Positions 40,690 to 54,922 are shown, counted from the first letter of the stretch. The stretch is 64,000 bases of DNA from Bordetella genomosp. 11 (GCF_002261215.1 NZ_NEVS01000004.1:3472001-3536000); one strand, 5' to 3'. Program-made: numbers and translations. The notes: generated by a model not told the origin, from the letters alone.

Positions 40690-42396
40690 TCAGGTCAGCG
40701 AGGCGTCCAGCGCTTCGCTCAGGTCGCCCTGATCCACACCCGTGTTCTGCTTCAACGCATTGCGACGCGTGGTGATGCCCGGCAGCTCCGGCAAGGACCA
40801 GCGCCGCGTGATGAAGCGGAGAATGGACGTCGTATCGAGCATCGTGTGGTCGACATAGCCCTTGCGCACGGTCGGGCCCACGACGATGGTGGGAACGCGC
40901 GATCCCGGCCCGAAGCGGTCGCCCTTGGGGGGCGCGATATGGTCCCACAAGCCGCCGTTCTCGTCGTAGGTGATGACGACCAGCATATGGCCCCACTGCG
41001 GGCTCTTTTCCAGTTCGGCAACGATGTCGGCGATGGCCTGGTCGCCGCGCAGCACATCGGCGTAGCCGTTGTGCTCGTTCAGGTTACCGACGGGTTTGTA
41101 GAACGAGACGGGCGGCAGCTTGCCGGCGCGGATATCGGCGATGAAGTTCTCGCCATTGACGCCGGCATCCTTCAGATGTTCGTTGCGCTGGGCCACGCCA
41201 TCCGGCGTGGTGGGATCGAAGCGCTTGAAGTAATTGAAGGGCTGGTGATGGAACTGGAAGTTGACGAAAGGCTGGCCATCGCCTTGCAGCGCAGTACCCG
41301 TGTAATCGGAACCGGCCCAGCCGGAGGGGTTCGTCGAACGCGCGACCTGGAAGCCCCAGCCCCCGCTATACCACGCCCATTCGACACCTTTCTGGCTCAG
41401 ATAGTCGCCGATGTTGGCCTGGGTTTGGGGCGGCACCGTCGTGGCGTTCGCCGGGTCCGCCAGCAGGCCGGCCGTGACGCCCTGCGCGTTCGGCGCCGGC
41501 TTATTGCCGCTGGGTTGGTACGGCGGCTGCATCGTATTGATGGCGTAAGCGTCCGGCGTGAGCGTGGCGCTGCTGGTGACGAAAATCGACGTGGCCGGGC
41601 CGCTCAACGCGGAATCCGCGCCAGGCGCGGCGGGGTTCACCGCCAGGTGCGAACCTTGCGGGCCGTCGGAAAGCGCGGCCACCTTGCTCTTGTTGGTGTC
41701 GGTGATGGGCACGACCGGCGGCGCGGCGGCGATCAGGTATTGATGGTTCAGGAACGAGCCGCCGAAGGCACCCATGAAGAAATGATCCGCCATGGTGTAC
41801 TTCTGCGCGACCTTCCACAACGGCAGCGTGCCGGAATTGCCCGTGAAGTGCCCCATGACGAGGCCCCCAGCGCTATCGGCCCAGGCGACGAACTGGTCGT
41901 TCTTGCCGCCGTCGATCTGCATCTGGTTCTGATAGAAGTTGTGCCACAGGTCGGCGTTGACGGCTTTCAGGTCCACGCCCGGGTAGGTGTCGTTGATCGA
42001 GAACGGCTTGTTGGCCATGCCCTGGGTCTGCGATGTGGTGACCACGGGCACCGTGGCGTCGAACTGCGCCTTCGCGTTCGTCAGGCCGGCCCAGACCGGC
42101 GGCAACGCAGGCAACACGGTCTTGCCGTCGCGATCCAGCTGCGGCGCGTATGTCGCCGTCGCCAGCGGGCTGTCCACGCCGGGAAAGTCGCTATACAGGT
42201 TATCGAAGCTGCGGTTCTCAGCGTAGATGACCACGACGTTCTGAATGTTGTCCACGGCGCGGTCTTCGGCGCGTGCCCTGATATCCGATGGCGTGGTGGT
42301 CCCGTCGCCGCCACAGGCGGCCAACGACCCAAGGACCGCGATCGCGGCGAGCGGCCGCATCGATGAAACGCACATCGTGCGAAGAGTCGGCTTCAT
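40690..42396 (-). CDS. Secreted phosphoesterase (PF04185 family), lipoprotein
   Basis: A 568-aa phosphoesterase of the family that includes phospholipase C and the acid phosphatase AcpA. The N-terminus has a lipoprotein-type signal (RPLAAIAVLGSLAAC, Cys about 30), so it is probably anchored in a membrane on the periplasmic side. Family motifs are NVVVIYAENRSFDNLY (about 56), HNGYADVLRGDQAIADIV, and VVITYDENGGLWDHIAPPKGDRFGPGSRVPTIVVGP. The catalytic Thr/Asn and metal Asp appear present. Substrate unknown. It is divergent from the cytochrome c peroxidase. Confidence 0.82.
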   Translation of the reverse strand: MKPTLRTMCVSSMRPLAAIAVLGSLAACGGDGTTTPSDIRARAEDRAVDNIQNVVVIYAENRSFDNLYSDFPGVDSPLATATYAPQLDRDGKTVLPALPPVWAGLTNAKAQFDATVPVVTTSQTQGMANKPFSINDTYPGVDLKAVNADLWHNFYQNQMQIDGGKNDQFVAWADSAGGLVMGHFTGNSGTLPLWKVAQKYTMADHFFMGAFGGSFLNHQYLIAAAPPVVPITDTNKSKVAALSDGPQGSHLAVNPAAPGADSALSGPATSIFVTSSATLTPDAYAINTMQPPYQPSGNKPAPNAQGVTAGLLADPANATTVPPQTQANIGDYLSQKGVEWAWYSGGWGFQVARSTNPSGWAGSDYTGTALQGDGQPFVNFQFHHQPFNYFKRFDPTTPDGVAQRNEHLKDAGVNGENFIADIRAGKLPPVSFYKPVGNLNEHNGYADVLRGDQAIADIVAELEKSPQWGHMLVVITYDENGGLWDHIAPPKGDRFGPGSRVPTIVVGPTVRKGYVDHTMLDTTSILRFITRRWSLPELPGITTRRNALKQNTGVDQGDLSEALDASLT

Positions 42397-42599
42397 ACCC
42401 GGCAGATTCCTTTTGAGTAATGGCGTGAGGAAAGTGCCGCCATAGTCGGTCACCAGCATGTGAAACTCATGAAGATTCGCTGACCTGGAACTGAATCGCC
42501 GCGATACCGATTCAGTGGCCGTTCAGGCCGGATTCCCGCCGCTGAAATATTGCGCTGCTAGGCTCGCCGCAGTTTGTCCGTCCTGCGTCCCGAGCCCTT

Positions 42600-43934
42600 A
42601 TGTCCCGTGTCCGCCCTACCCTTACGTCCACACGTGTTTTCGCCGCGCTGGTGACGCTGCTGCTGGCAATAGGCGCCATCGGTATCCACGCGGCGACCGC
42701 GGATGCGGGCGGCCCCGCGCCCGCCAATGGCGCGACGTCCGACAGCACTTACTATCCGCCGCCCCCCGTCACCTACGACCGCGCCTACGCGCGTCAACGG
42801 GCCGCCGATCTGGCGTCACTGGGGCAGGTCATGTTCTTGGATCCGCGCCTGTCCGCATCGGGACGGCAATCCTGCGCCAGTTGCCACAGCCCGCAAAACC
42901 ACTTCGGGCCGCCGAACGATCTGTCGGTGCAGCCCGGCGGCGCCGAGATGACCAGGACCGGCGTGCGTGCGGCACCATCGCTGATGTATTTGCAGCAGGT
43001 GCCGCCCTTCAACGAGCACTTCGTCGATAGCGAGGAAGAAGGCGACAACAGCACCGATGCGGGCCCCACCGGCGGCTTGACCTGGGATGGGCGCGTGAAC
43101 CGCGCGGACGCCCAAGCCCGCATCCCGCTGCTCGATCCGCGCGAGATGGGCAACAGGGATCCGGCCGCCGTCGTCGCCCGCGTACGGGCAGCGCCCTACG
43201 CGGACACCTTGCGGCGCCTGTACGGCAGCCAGGTTTTCGACGATACGGATAAGGCCTTCGCGGCCATTTCCCAGGCGCTGGCGTATTACCAGGACACGCC
43301 GGCGCTGTTCTTCCCTTACAGCAGCAAGTACGACGCGGTGGCGATGGGACGCGCCGCATTCACCGAACAGGAAGCGAACGGCCTGCGTCTTTTCGCGGCC
43401 GAAGACAAGGGCAACTGCGCCAGTTGCCATCGTTTCAGCGTCCCCGGCACATTACCCATCTTCAATGACTACGGCCACATCGCGCTGGGCGTTCCACGCA
43501 ATCCCGCCATTGCGGCCAACGCCGATCCCGCCTATTTCGACCTGGGCTTGTGCGGACCGTACCGCAAGGACCTGAGCGACCATCCCGAGTACTGCGGCCT
43601 GTTCCGCTCGCCCACGCTGCGCAATGTCGCGACTCGCAAGGCGTTCTTCCATAATGGCGTGTTCCACACCCTGCGCGAGGTCGTGGAGTTCTATGCGACG
43701 CGAGACGTACAGCCCGAACGCTGGTATCCGCGCCGTGCCGACGGCACGGTGGACAAATTCGACGACCTGCCGGCCGCCTACCGCGACAATGTCAATATGG
43801 ATCCGCCTTTCGGCGGCAAGCCCGGGGGCAAGCCGGCGCTGACGCCACGGGAGATCGACGATGTGGTGGCTTTCCTGGGTACGTTGACGGATGGCTACTT
43901 CGACCCCGCGGCCCGGCCAGCGGATCGCCATTGA
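42600..43934 (+). CDS. Di-haem cytochrome c peroxidase (MauG/CcpA family)
   Basis: Periplasmic enzyme of 444 aa that reduces peroxide or oxidises protein substrates using two c-type haems. An N-terminal anchor or signal is visible (VFAALVTLLLAIGAIGIHA). Haem 1 is CASCHSPQNHFG (about 98) and haem 2 is CASCHRFSVPG (about 275). Between them lie ARIPLLDPREMG and SQALAYYQDTPALF, and after them GLFRSPTLRNVATRKAFFHNGVFHTLREVVEFY, typical of the family. The C-terminal GGKPALTPREIDDVVAFLGTLTDGYFD is also conserved. Electron donor and physiological role are not readable from the sequence. Confidence 0.88.
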   Translation: MSRVRPTLTSTRVFAALVTLLLAIGAIGIHAATADAGGPAPANGATSDSTYYPPPPVTYDRAYARQRAADLASLGQVMFLDPRLSASGRQSCASCHSPQNHFGPPNDLSVQPGGAEMTRTGVRAAPSLMYLQQVPPFNEHFVDSEEEGDNSTDAGPTGGLTWDGRVNRADAQARIPLLDPREMGNRDPAAVVARVRAAPYADTLRRLYGSQVFDDTDKAFAAISQALAYYQDTPALFFPYSSKYDAVAMGRAAFTEQEANGLRLFAAEDKGNCASCHRFSVPGTLPIFNDYGHIALGVPRNPAIAANADPAYFDLGLCGPYRKDLSDHPEYCGLFRSPTLRNVATRKAFFHNGVFHTLREVVEFYATRDVQPERWYPRRADGTVDKFDDLPAAYRDNVNMDPPFGGKPGGKPALTPREIDDVVAFLGTLTDGYFDPAARPADRH

Positions 43935-44083
43935 TCCGGCGGCCGCCGCGAAACAATCCCCGGCATATCCGGACGGTGGCGGCCGCAACGCTTCCTCAAG
44001 CCGGAGAGCGCCGTAGAGATCCCGGGGCGGCGCGGCCGCCTTCCTGCGACAATATCGGTCTTTACCCGAATCGCTGTCGCCAC

Positions 44084-45895
44084 ATGGCCCCTGCCACCCT
44101 GATCACTTTCACCGGCGTCCACCTTGCCTATGGACACCATCCGCTGCTGGACAGCGCCGATTTCTCCATCCAGGCCGGGGAACGCATCGGCCTGATCGGA
44201 CGCAATGGCGCCGGCAAGTCCTCCATGCTGCGGCTGCTGGATGGCCGCACCGACCCTGACGACGGCGATATCTCGCGCGCGGCGGGCTTGAAGGTCGCCA
44301 CGGTAGAGCAAGAGCCCGTCCTGGACGAGGCCGCGACCGTGTTCGATACGGTTTGCGGCCCTACGGACGATACCGAAGACTGGCAACGTCCGTCACGCGT
44401 GCGCTCCCTGCTGGAACGCCTGAACCTGCCGGCGGATGCGCTTGTCGCGGGCCTGTCCGGCGGGACGCGCAAGCGTGTCGCGCTGGCACGCGCGCTGGCG
44501 GGCGAGCCGGATCTGCTTCTGCTGGACGAGCCGACCAATCATCTGGACTTCGACGGCATCGCATGGCTGGAACAGATGCTGGGCGAATGGAAAGGCAGCG
44601 CGGTCATCATTACCCACGACCGCCGCTTCCTGGACAACATCGCCACGCGCATCGTCGAACTGGATCGTGGCCGCCTGCTCAGTTTCCCGGGCAATTTCTC
44701 GCAATGGCAGGAACGCAAGGCGCAGTGGCTGGAATCCGAACGCCTGGAACAGGCCCGCTTCGATAAGCTGTTGGCCCAGGAGGAAGTCTGGATCCGCAAG
44801 GGTGTGGAAGCACGCCGCACCCGCAACGAAGGCCGCGTGCGGCGGCTGGAACAGCTACGCGTCGAACGCGCCGCCCGGCGGGAACGGCAGGGAAACGTCA
44901 GCCTGGCCATCGCGGAGGGCCAGCGCTCGGGCAAGCTGGTCGCGGAATTGCAGCACGTACGCAAAGCGTTCGGCGACCGTGTCGTCGTGGACGACTACTC
45001 CACCACGCTTCTGCGCGGCGATCGCATCGGTATCATCGGCGCCAACGGCGCGGGCAAGACCACGCTGCTGCGCATCATGCTGGGGGTGCTGGAGCCGGAC
45101 GCCGGCACCGTCCGCATGGGAACGAACGTGTCGGTCGCTTACTTCGACCAGATGCGCGCGCAGCTGAACGAGACGGATACCCTGGCCGATGTCATCAGCC
45201 CCGGCAGCGAATGGGTAGAGATCGGCGGCACCCGCAAGCACGTCATGAGCTATCTCGGCGATTTCCTGTTTTCGCCCGCGCGCGCCGGTTCGCCGGTCAG
45301 CAGCCTGTCCGGCGGGGAACGCGCGCGCCTGCTGCTTGCACGCCTGTTCGCGCGGCCCGCCAACGTATTGGTGCTGGACGAGCCAACCAACGACCTGGAC
45401 ATCGAGACCCTGGAACTGCTCGAATCGCTGTTGCAGGAATACACGGGTACGGTGCTGCTGGTAAGCCACGATCGCGAATTCCTCAATAACGTCGTCACCC
45501 AGGTCATTGCCAACGACGCTCCCGGCATCTGGCACGACTATGTCGGCGGCTATGACGACTGGCTTGCCCAGCGCCCCGCCCCCGCGGCGCCGGAAGCATC
45601 CGCGCGTACCGCGCCGGCGGACAAGGCCGCGTCCCCGGCCAAGCCAAGAAACGCCAAGGCCAGCCGCCTGAGCGCGTGGGAAACCAAGGAATTGGAAGGG
45701 CTGCCGGATGCCATCGCAGCGATCGAGGCCGAACAGGCAGCCTTGTCGGCCCGGCTGGCCGACGGTTCGCTCTACCGCGATGCGGCGGACGAAGTCGGCC
45801 ACATCAACGAAAAACTGGCGGAGCTGGAACGCGCGCTGGAAGAGAAATTCGCGCGTTGGGAACAACTGGAAGCACGCCGCGCCGCCGCATCCTGA
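44084..45895 (+). CDS. uup: ABC-F ATPase, Uup-like
   Basis: Soluble tandem ATPase (603 aa) of the ABC-F family. ABC1 has GRNGAGKSSMLRLL and LSGGTRKRVALARALAGEPDLLLLDEPTNHLDFDGIAWLEQ; the linker (about 245-300) is charged; ABC2 has GANGAGKTTLLRIMLG and LSGGERARLLLARLFARPANVLVLDEPTNDLDIETLELLE. A C-terminal coiled coil (SRLSAWETKELEGLPDAIAAIEAEQAALSARL to the end) marks Uup, which can bind DNA or ribosomes. The ATG at 44084 is preferred over earlier in-frame starts because it begins at the first conserved strand. Confidence 0.9.
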   Translation: MAPATLITFTGVHLAYGHHPLLDSADFSIQAGERIGLIGRNGAGKSSMLRLLDGRTDPDDGDISRAAGLKVATVEQEPVLDEAATVFDTVCGPTDDTEDWQRPSRVRSLLERLNLPADALVAGLSGGTRKRVALARALAGEPDLLLLDEPTNHLDFDGIAWLEQMLGEWKGSAVIITHDRRFLDNIATRIVELDRGRLLSFPGNFSQWQERKAQWLESERLEQARFDKLLAQEEVWIRKGVEARRTRNEGRVRRLEQLRVERAARRERQGNVSLAIAEGQRSGKLVAELQHVRKAFGDRVVVDDYSTTLLRGDRIGIIGANGAGKTTLLRIMLGVLEPDAGTVRMGTNVSVAYFDQMRAQLNETDTLADVISPGSEWVEIGGTRKHVMSYLGDFLFSPARAGSPVSSLSGGERARLLLARLFARPANVLVLDEPTNDLDIETLELLESLLQEYTGTVLLVSHDREFLNNVVTQVIANDAPGIWHDYVGGYDDWLAQRPAPAAPEASARTAPADKAASPAKPRNAKASRLSAWETKELEGLPDAIAAIEAEQAALSARLADGSLYRDAADEVGHINEKLAELERALEEKFARWEQLEARRAAAS

Positions 45896-45917
45896 ATCGA
45901 AGGCGCGTCGCTGCCTC

Positions 45918-46982
45918 CTAGCTCTGCACTCGCCATGCCAGAGACTCGCCGGCAGCCAGCGGCACCAGCGTCGTCGCACCATACGGGACTTCCTCGGGAA
46001 TGAGGTATTCCTGGCGCTTGAGGGTCAAGGTCCCGCTATTGCGCGGCAAGCCGTAGAAGTCCGGGCCGTAGTGGCTGGCGAAGCCCTCCAGCTTGTCCAG
46101 CGCGCCGGCCAGCTCGAAGGCCTTGGCATATAGCGCCATGGCATGCAGCGCGGTGTAGCAGCCCGCGCAGCCGCAGGCATGCTCCTTCAGACCGCGCGCA
46201 TGCGGCGCGCTATCCGTACCCAGGAAGAAGCGCTTGCTGCCGCTGGTGGCGGCGGCGACCAGCGCCTGCCGATGCACCTCGCGCTTGAGGATAGGCAGGC
46301 AATACATATGCGGACGCATGCCGCCCTGGAACAAGGAATTGCGGTTGTACAGCAGATGCTGCGGCGTAATGGTTGCCGCCACCGGGCCTTCCGCGTCACG
46401 CACGTATTCCGCGCCGTCCTTGGTCGTGATGTGCTCGAACACGACCTTCAACGCGGGATACGCCTGCCGCAAGGGCCGCATGACGCGCTCGATGAACAGG
46501 GCTTCGCGATCGAATACATCGACCGCGGGGTCGGTCACCTCACCATGGACCAACAAGGGCATTCCGCACTTTTCGAGCGCATCGAGCGCTGGCCGGCACT
46601 TGCCCAGGAGGTCGGTCACGCCGGCGTCCGAGTTCGTCGTCGCACCGGCCGGATAAAGCTTGACGGCATGGACCATGCCCGATTCGCTCGCGCGGCGGAT
46701 TTCCTCGGCGGAGGTATTGTCGGTCAGGTACAGCGTCATCAGCGGCGTGAAGGAACCGGGCGTCACACCGGCGCGGCCCAGCGCGGCTTCGATGCGCTCG
46801 CGATAGGCCAGAGCCTGCTCCGTGGTCGTCACGGGCGGCTTCAGGTTGGGCATGATGATGGCGCGTGCGAACTGCCGCGCGGTATCGGCGACCACCGCGG
46901 CCAGCGCATCGCCGTCGCGCAGATGCAGATGCCAATCATCCGGGCGCGTGATGACCATGGTATCGAAAGACTGTGTAGACAT
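45918..46982 (-). CDS. pyrC: Dihydroorotase (PyrC)
   Basis: Zinc hydrolase of pyrimidine synthesis, 354 aa, class II type. It has the zinc motif [11 protein letters not shown] at about residue 15, [43 protein letters not shown] with the bridging Lys, [19 protein letters not shown] and [23 protein letters not shown] with the catalytic Asp. The start at 46982 gives the family N-terminus. It is convergent with uup (22 bp). Confidence 0.95.
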   Translation of the reverse strand: MSTQSFDTMVITRPDDWHLHLRDGDALAAVVADTARQFARAIIMPNLKPPVTTTEQALAYRERIEAALGRAGVTPGSFTPLMTLYLTDNTSAEEIRRASESGMVHAVKLYPAGATTNSDAGVTDLLGKCRPALDALEKCGMPLLVHGEVTDPAVDVFDREALFIERVMRPLRQAYPALKVVFEHITTKDGAEYVRDAEGPVAATITPQHLLYNRNSLFQGGMRPHMYCLPILKREVHRQALVAAATSGSKRFFLGTDSAPHARGLKEHACGCAGCYTALHAMALYAKAFELAGALDKLEGFASHYGPDFYGLPRNSGTLTLKRQEYLIPEEVPYGATTLVPLAAGESLAWRVQS

Positions 46983-47050
46983 GGAATTTCCAATATAGAT
47001 GACGCGCGTCACGCGATCGCGGCGGGGGCGCCGGAAAATCGTGGCCGGCG

Positions 47051-48244
47051 CTATTCCGACAGGGGCATGCCCCGCTCGGCCAGGGCGCAGAACATCGCCG
47101 CGCCAAGCGGAATCACCGCATCGTTGAAATCGAAGTGACTATTGTGCAGCGTGCAGCCCGATTCCGCGCCGCCCTGGCCCAGGCGGAAGTATGCGCCCGG
47201 TCTCGATTGCAGCATGAAAGAGAAGTCCTCCGAGCCCATCGATGGCACGAGGTCGCGGACGACATTCTCCTTGCCTACCATCTCGGTCGCGATGTCCGCC
47301 ACCAGGTTGGCGTGCTGCGGCGTATTGAGCGTGGCCGGATAGATACGCTCGTACTTGACCTCCGCCGTCGCGCCGAATGCGCCCGCGATGGACATGGCCA
47401 ACTCGCTCATGCGCCGTTCGACCAATTCCTGGACGGTCTTGCGAAAGGTCCGCACCGTGCCCACCATCCGGGCCTCGCGTGGAATCACGCTCATGGCGCC
47501 GGGGTGCCCGGCCTGCAGCGACCCCACGGAGACCACAGCGGAATCGAGCGGGTTGATATTCCGCGCGACGATACTCTGCAACGCCGTAATCAAGTGGCCC
47601 GCCACCACCACGGGATCGATGGTCTGGTACGGATGGGCGCCATGGCCGCCACGCCCGTTAATGACGATCTCGAAGCGGTCGGCCGCCGCCATCATGGGAC
47701 CTGGATTGATGCCTATCGTCCCCGGAGGCAGGCCGGGCCAGTTGTGCAGCGCATAGATGGCATCGCAAGGGAAGGTGTCGAACAAGCCATCTTCCATCAT
47801 TGCCTTGGCACCGCCGCGGCCTTCTTCCGCGGGCTGGAAGATCAGGACCGCGGTGCCATCGAAATTGCGTGTCTGGACCAGATAGCGGGCCGCGCCCAGC
47901 AATACGGCCGTGTGGCCGTCGTGCCCGCAGCCGTGCATCAGGCCGGGCTTGGTGGACTTGTGGCCGAAGGAATTATCTTCCGTCATCGGCAACGCATCCA
48001 TATCGGCCCGCAGGCCGATCATGCGGCCGCTATCGGTGCCACGACCGCGGATCACGCCGACCACGCCGGTCTTGCCAATGCCGCGGTGCACTTCGATGCC
48101 CAGGGCTTCCAGCGAGCCGGCCACGATGCCCGACGTGCGGACTTCCTCGAAACCAAGTTCGGGATGTGCGTGCAAGTCGCGCCGCAATGCCGTTAGTTCA
48201 TCATGGAATAAGCGAATCGATTCGAGCGCTGAACGCGGATACAT
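47051..48244 (-). CDS. M20 family amidohydrolase (second paralogue)
   Basis: A 397-aa M20D amidohydrolase similar to the gene at 1916-3130: [21 protein letters not shown] near the start, [30 protein letters not shown] for metal binding, [21 protein letters not shown] with the catalytic Glu pair, and [23 protein letters not shown] near the end. It probably hydrolyses N-acyl amino acids. It lies 68 bp upstream of pyrC on the same strand, which may be a shared transcript without functional link. Confidence 0.9.
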   Translation of the reverse strand: MYPRSALESIRLFHDELTALRRDLHAHPELGFEEVRTSGIVAGSLEALGIEVHRGIGKTGVVGVIRGRGTDSGRMIGLRADMDALPMTEDNSFGHKSTKPGLMHGCGHDGHTAVLLGAARYLVQTRNFDGTAVLIFQPAEEGRGGAKAMMEDGLFDTFPCDAIYALHNWPGLPPGTIGINPGPMMAAADRFEIVINGRGGHGAHPYQTIDPVVVAGHLITALQSIVARNINPLDSAVVSVGSLQAGHPGAMSVIPREARMVGTVRTFRKTVQELVERRMSELAMSIAGAFGATAEVKYERIYPATLNTPQHANLVADIATEMVGKENVVRDLVPSMGSEDFSFMLQSRPGAYFRLGQGGAESGCTLHNSHFDFNDAVIPLGAAMFCALAERGMPLSE

Positions 48245-48388
48245 AGTCCGTCACGGATTACAAAGTTGCTGAGATCAGTGGGTAATTTTAGTTGCTACAG
48301 ACGATAAATGCCTTTGTCTTTAGGGCGCAGACACGTTATGCTCCGGCCGCAGGATCAATTTTCCAACACTGAGAAGGAGAGCCGCATT

Positions 48389-48667
48389 ATGGCCACACCC
48401 TCCAAAACCGCGTCCGCCCGCAAGCCGAATGCTGCTTTCATGAAGCCGCTCACCCCGAGCGCGGATCTGGCTGCGGTCATCGGTCCCGAGGCGGTGCCCC
48501 GCACCGAGGTCACGAAAAAGATCTGGGAATACATCAAGAAGCACAACCTGCAAGATGCCAACAATAAGCGCAATATCAACGCAGATGACAAACTGCGTCC
48601 GCTGTTTGGCAAGGACCAGGTTTCGATGTTCGAGTTGACCAAACTGGTCAACGCGCACCTCAAGTAA
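48389..48667 (+). CDS. SWIB/MDM2-domain protein
   Basis: A 92-aa basic protein whose body (about 20-92) is a SWIB fold: FMKPLTPSADLAAVIGPEAVPRTEVTKKIWEYIKKHNLQDANNKRNINADDKLRPLFGKDQVSMFELTKLVNAHLK. SWIB domains are mostly eukaryotic (SWI/SNF and MDM2) but occur in Chlamydia and many betaproteobacteria; the bacterial function is unknown and DNA binding or chromatin-like packing is only a guess. AAGGAGAG lies upstream of the ATG. It stands alone and ends upstream of a strong bidirectional terminator. Confidence 0.9.
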   Translation: MATPSKTASARKPNAAFMKPLTPSADLAAVIGPEAVPRTEVTKKIWEYIKKHNLQDANNKRNINADDKLRPLFGKDQVSMFELTKLVNAHLK

Positions 48668-48840
48668 AGCTCTCTATCACGCAAGCCCACTCAAACCGGG
48701 CTGCTGCGTCAGCGGGTTCCATCTAGCGAACCCCGGCAAACGATAGCGCCGCGACGCGTTTCGTATCAGCAGGCGCCGTGCCAGGGAGCGCGCGCAACCG
48801 ACCTTCCAAAGCGGTATTGATAACCGCTCGGGACCGGATA

Positions 48841-48877
48841 AAAGAAACGGCTGGCATTTTTGCCAGCCGTTTCTTTT
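48841..48877. terminator. Bidirectional hairpin terminator
   Basis: AAAGAAACGGCTGGCA and TGCCAGCCGTTTCTTT pair perfectly over 16 bp with a TTTT loop. A and T runs flank the stem on both sides, so it can end transcripts from both the SWIB gene (+) and the small membrane protein (-). Confidence 0.85.
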
Positions 48878-48929
48878 GGCTTCCATCAGTATGGCGCGCC
48901 GCGGTTTTCAACCCAGCCCAGGCATTGCG

Positions 48930-49298
48930 TCACGCATACGTCGGCGTAGGCGCACGCCCTTCCATCAAGGCGAGCCAGCCTTTGATTAGACGATAGAGCA
49001 CCCACACTACCGTGGCCGCGACACCCAGCCAGCCGATAAAAATCAACGTCGCAATGGCGCTGATGGCAAGCCACAGCAGGGACCACCAGAACGTGCGCAA
49101 CAGCCAGTCGAAATGCGATGCGTAGTAAGTGCCGGCCGCATCCGCCCGCTTGACGTATATCAGTACGACGGCCGCGAGTGTCCCGAAGGGAAGGAAGCCG
49201 CCAGTCACGAAACCCAGGGCGAACAGGCCATACGCGACATGCGTAATGGTGCGCAGGTCTGGACTACTGCCGCTAATAGGGATCTGGGGCTCACTCAC
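48930..49298 (-). CDS. DUF4870-like small membrane protein
   Basis: A 122-aa membrane protein with three or four hydrophobic segments (THVAYGLFALGFVTGGFLPF, LAAVVLIYVKRADAAG, LLRTFWWSLLWLAISAIATLIFIGWLGVAATVVWVLYRLIKG). The pattern fits the DUF4870 or related family; function unknown. The GTG at 49298 has AAGGAG eight bases upstream, so I chose it over a start 45 codons further up that lies outside the conserved region. Downstream is the bidirectional terminator. Confidence 0.75.
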   Translation of the reverse strand: MSEPQIPISGSSPDLRTITHVAYGLFALGFVTGGFLPFGTLAAVVLIYVKRADAAGTYYASHFDWLLRTFWWSLLWLAISAIATLIFIGWLGVAATVVWVLYRLIKGWLALMEGRAPTPTYA

Positions 49299-49431
49299 GA
49301 TAACCGCTCCTTCTGGTTGACTCGAACATGTTACCGCACAACATCCATCGCTTCGGCCAAACGGGAAACCCCTGCCGTTGAACGTTGTTATTTGCGGACG
49401 TATTGGAAGAAGCGAAGCTGGCCGCAAAAGC

Positions 49432-49462
49432 AAAACCCCGCTGGGGAGCCCAGCGGGGTTTT
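49432..49462 (-). terminator. rRNA operon terminator
   Basis: AAAACCCCGCTGGG and CCCAGCGGGGTTTT form a perfect 14-bp stem with a GAG loop, just downstream of 5S rRNA on the minus strand, followed by a short T run (CTTTT). It ends the rrn transcript. Confidence 0.85.
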
Positions 49463-49472
49463 GGGGATAAGA

Positions 49473-49586
49473 GCCTGACGATGACCTACTTTCACAGACG
49501 TCCGTCCACTATCATCGGCGCGAAGGCGTTTCACTGTCCTGTTCGGGATGGGAAGGAGTGGTACCACCTTGCTATGGTCGTCAGGC
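49473..49586 (-). rRNA. rrf: 5S ribosomal RNA
   Basis: The minus strand reads GCCTGACGACCATAGCAAGG at the 5' end and closes with GTAGGTCATCGTCAGGC, pairing as the terminal helix of 5S rRNA. About 114 nt. It is the last gene of the operon, after 23S. Confidence 0.95.
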
Positions 49587-49883
49587 GTAAAGGGTTGCGC
49601 GCCGCGCGCGGTCCGGTAAGGACGCTGCGCGTCACGCCAATCTGGATGAAGCACGCCGGGCGGTGAGGTCCGGGCGAGGGTATTGGGGTGGCCAGCCTGG
49701 CGCTTTCGCGCGGGGGGCTGGGCACAGGATTCGGGTTGGGACTGCGTGGCGGATCGCAAGCGATCCGCATTGGCACGTCTACGCCAAGCAATCAGGGCAA
49801 GTCACGGGGCAGGTTGCGCGAGGCAACAGGCGCCGGCTTGCGGTCAGCTGCAAGGGTTGTTCGATGGGGGTCTAACCATCAGG
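49587..49883 (-). other. 23S-5S spacer, no gene seen
   Basis: About 297 nt between 23S and 5S with G-rich and inverted segments. I recognise no tRNA or gene in it. Confidence 0.6.
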
Positions 49884-49892
49884 GTTATAGGA

Positions 49893-49898
<6 letters not shown>
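49884..49898 (-). other. 23S processing stem, 3' arm
   Basis: GTTATAGGATCAAGC here is the exact complement of GCTTGATCCTATAAC at 52766-52780 beside the other end of 23S. Together they form the RNase III-type stem of pre-23S rRNA. Confidence 0.7.
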
Positions 49899-52765
<2,867 letters not shown>

Positions 52766-52770
<5 letters not shown>

Positions 52771-53143
52771 ATCCTATAACGCTAATGGCTATAAAACCTC
52801 TTCAAGCAACCGTCTTGCTTCTGACATGATTACTTCGCGTTTGTGCCGTTCAAATCCTCAATACACTTGAGTTTGAACTATCATGCAATCACAACCCGTA
52901 TCCAACGGCGCATCAAATATCAATGCACCGCCAATACTTCTCGTTGTGCTTCTTCCAGATTGTTAAAGAACGAATAAAACTGTCGAGCCAAAAACTCAAC
53001 GCTCAATACCCCGGCCGCTCGCCCCGCTTCACGGAACAAACACCGGCAGACACTGACCGTTGAACTCTCTTTTCTCGCGGACCCGGCCTCACGCCGCCCC
53101 AGCCCCCGAGTCGGGCGCCAAGCACAGCACCACCAAACGAAAC
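52766..53143 (-). other. Internal transcribed spacer between tRNA-Ala and 23S
   Basis: About 375 nt of spacer. It holds the 23S processing-stem arm (52766-52780) and a boxA-type antitermination site (GTTCTTTAACA on the minus strand at about 52961-52972). I see no gene or further tRNA. Confidence 0.7.
52960..52973 (-). promoter_or_regulatory. rrn boxA-like antitermination site (spacer copy)
   Basis: On the minus strand CGTTCTTTAACAATCTGGAAG follows the consensus boxA (TGCTCTTTAACA). It lies upstream of 23S, where Nus factors bind nascent rRNA. Confidence 0.75.
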
Positions 53144-53219
53144 TGGTGGAGGTGAACGGGATCGAACCGATGACATCCTGCTTGCAAAGCAGGCGCTCTC
53201 CCAGCTGAGCTACACCCCC
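53144..53219 (-). tRNA. tRNA-Ala (anticodon TGC)
   Basis: 76 nt on the minus strand, GGGGGTGTAGCTCAGCTGGG to the encoded CCA end. It folds as a cloverleaf with anticodon TGC (loop CTTTGCAAG) and GTTCGATCC T-arm. It lies in the 16S-23S spacer. Confidence 0.97.
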
Positions 53220-53229
53220 AGATAAACTG

Positions 53230-53306
53230 TGGTGGGTCTGGTTGGATTCGAACCAACGACCCCCGCCTTATCAAGACGGTGCTCTAACCGACTGAGCTAC
53301 AGACCC
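53230..53306 (-). tRNA. tRNA-Ile (anticodon GAT)
   Basis: 77 nt on the minus strand, GGGTCTGTAGCTCAGTCGG to an encoded CCA. The anticodon loop CTTGATAAG gives GAT; GGTTCGAATCC is the T-arm. It precedes tRNA-Ala in transcription. Confidence 0.97.
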
Positions 53307-53343
53307 AATTCGCATCGGATCCGCTATCGATCCAGTCTTTTTC

Positions 53344-53367
53344 AACAACCGATAAGTGTGGCCGCTT
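53344..53367 (-). other. 16S processing stem, 3' arm
   Basis: This 24-nt arm is complementary (23 of 24) to 55120-55143 upstream of 16S. The two form the RNase III stem that releases pre-16S rRNA. Confidence 0.75.
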
Positions 53368-53390
53368 AACAGACAACAGCACTTGCTCTG

Positions 53391-54922
<1,532 letters not shown>

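Noticed and set aside
48677..48886. Minus-strand 69-codon frame after the SWIB gene
   Set aside because: It runs through the bidirectional terminator hairpin and has no recognised motif.
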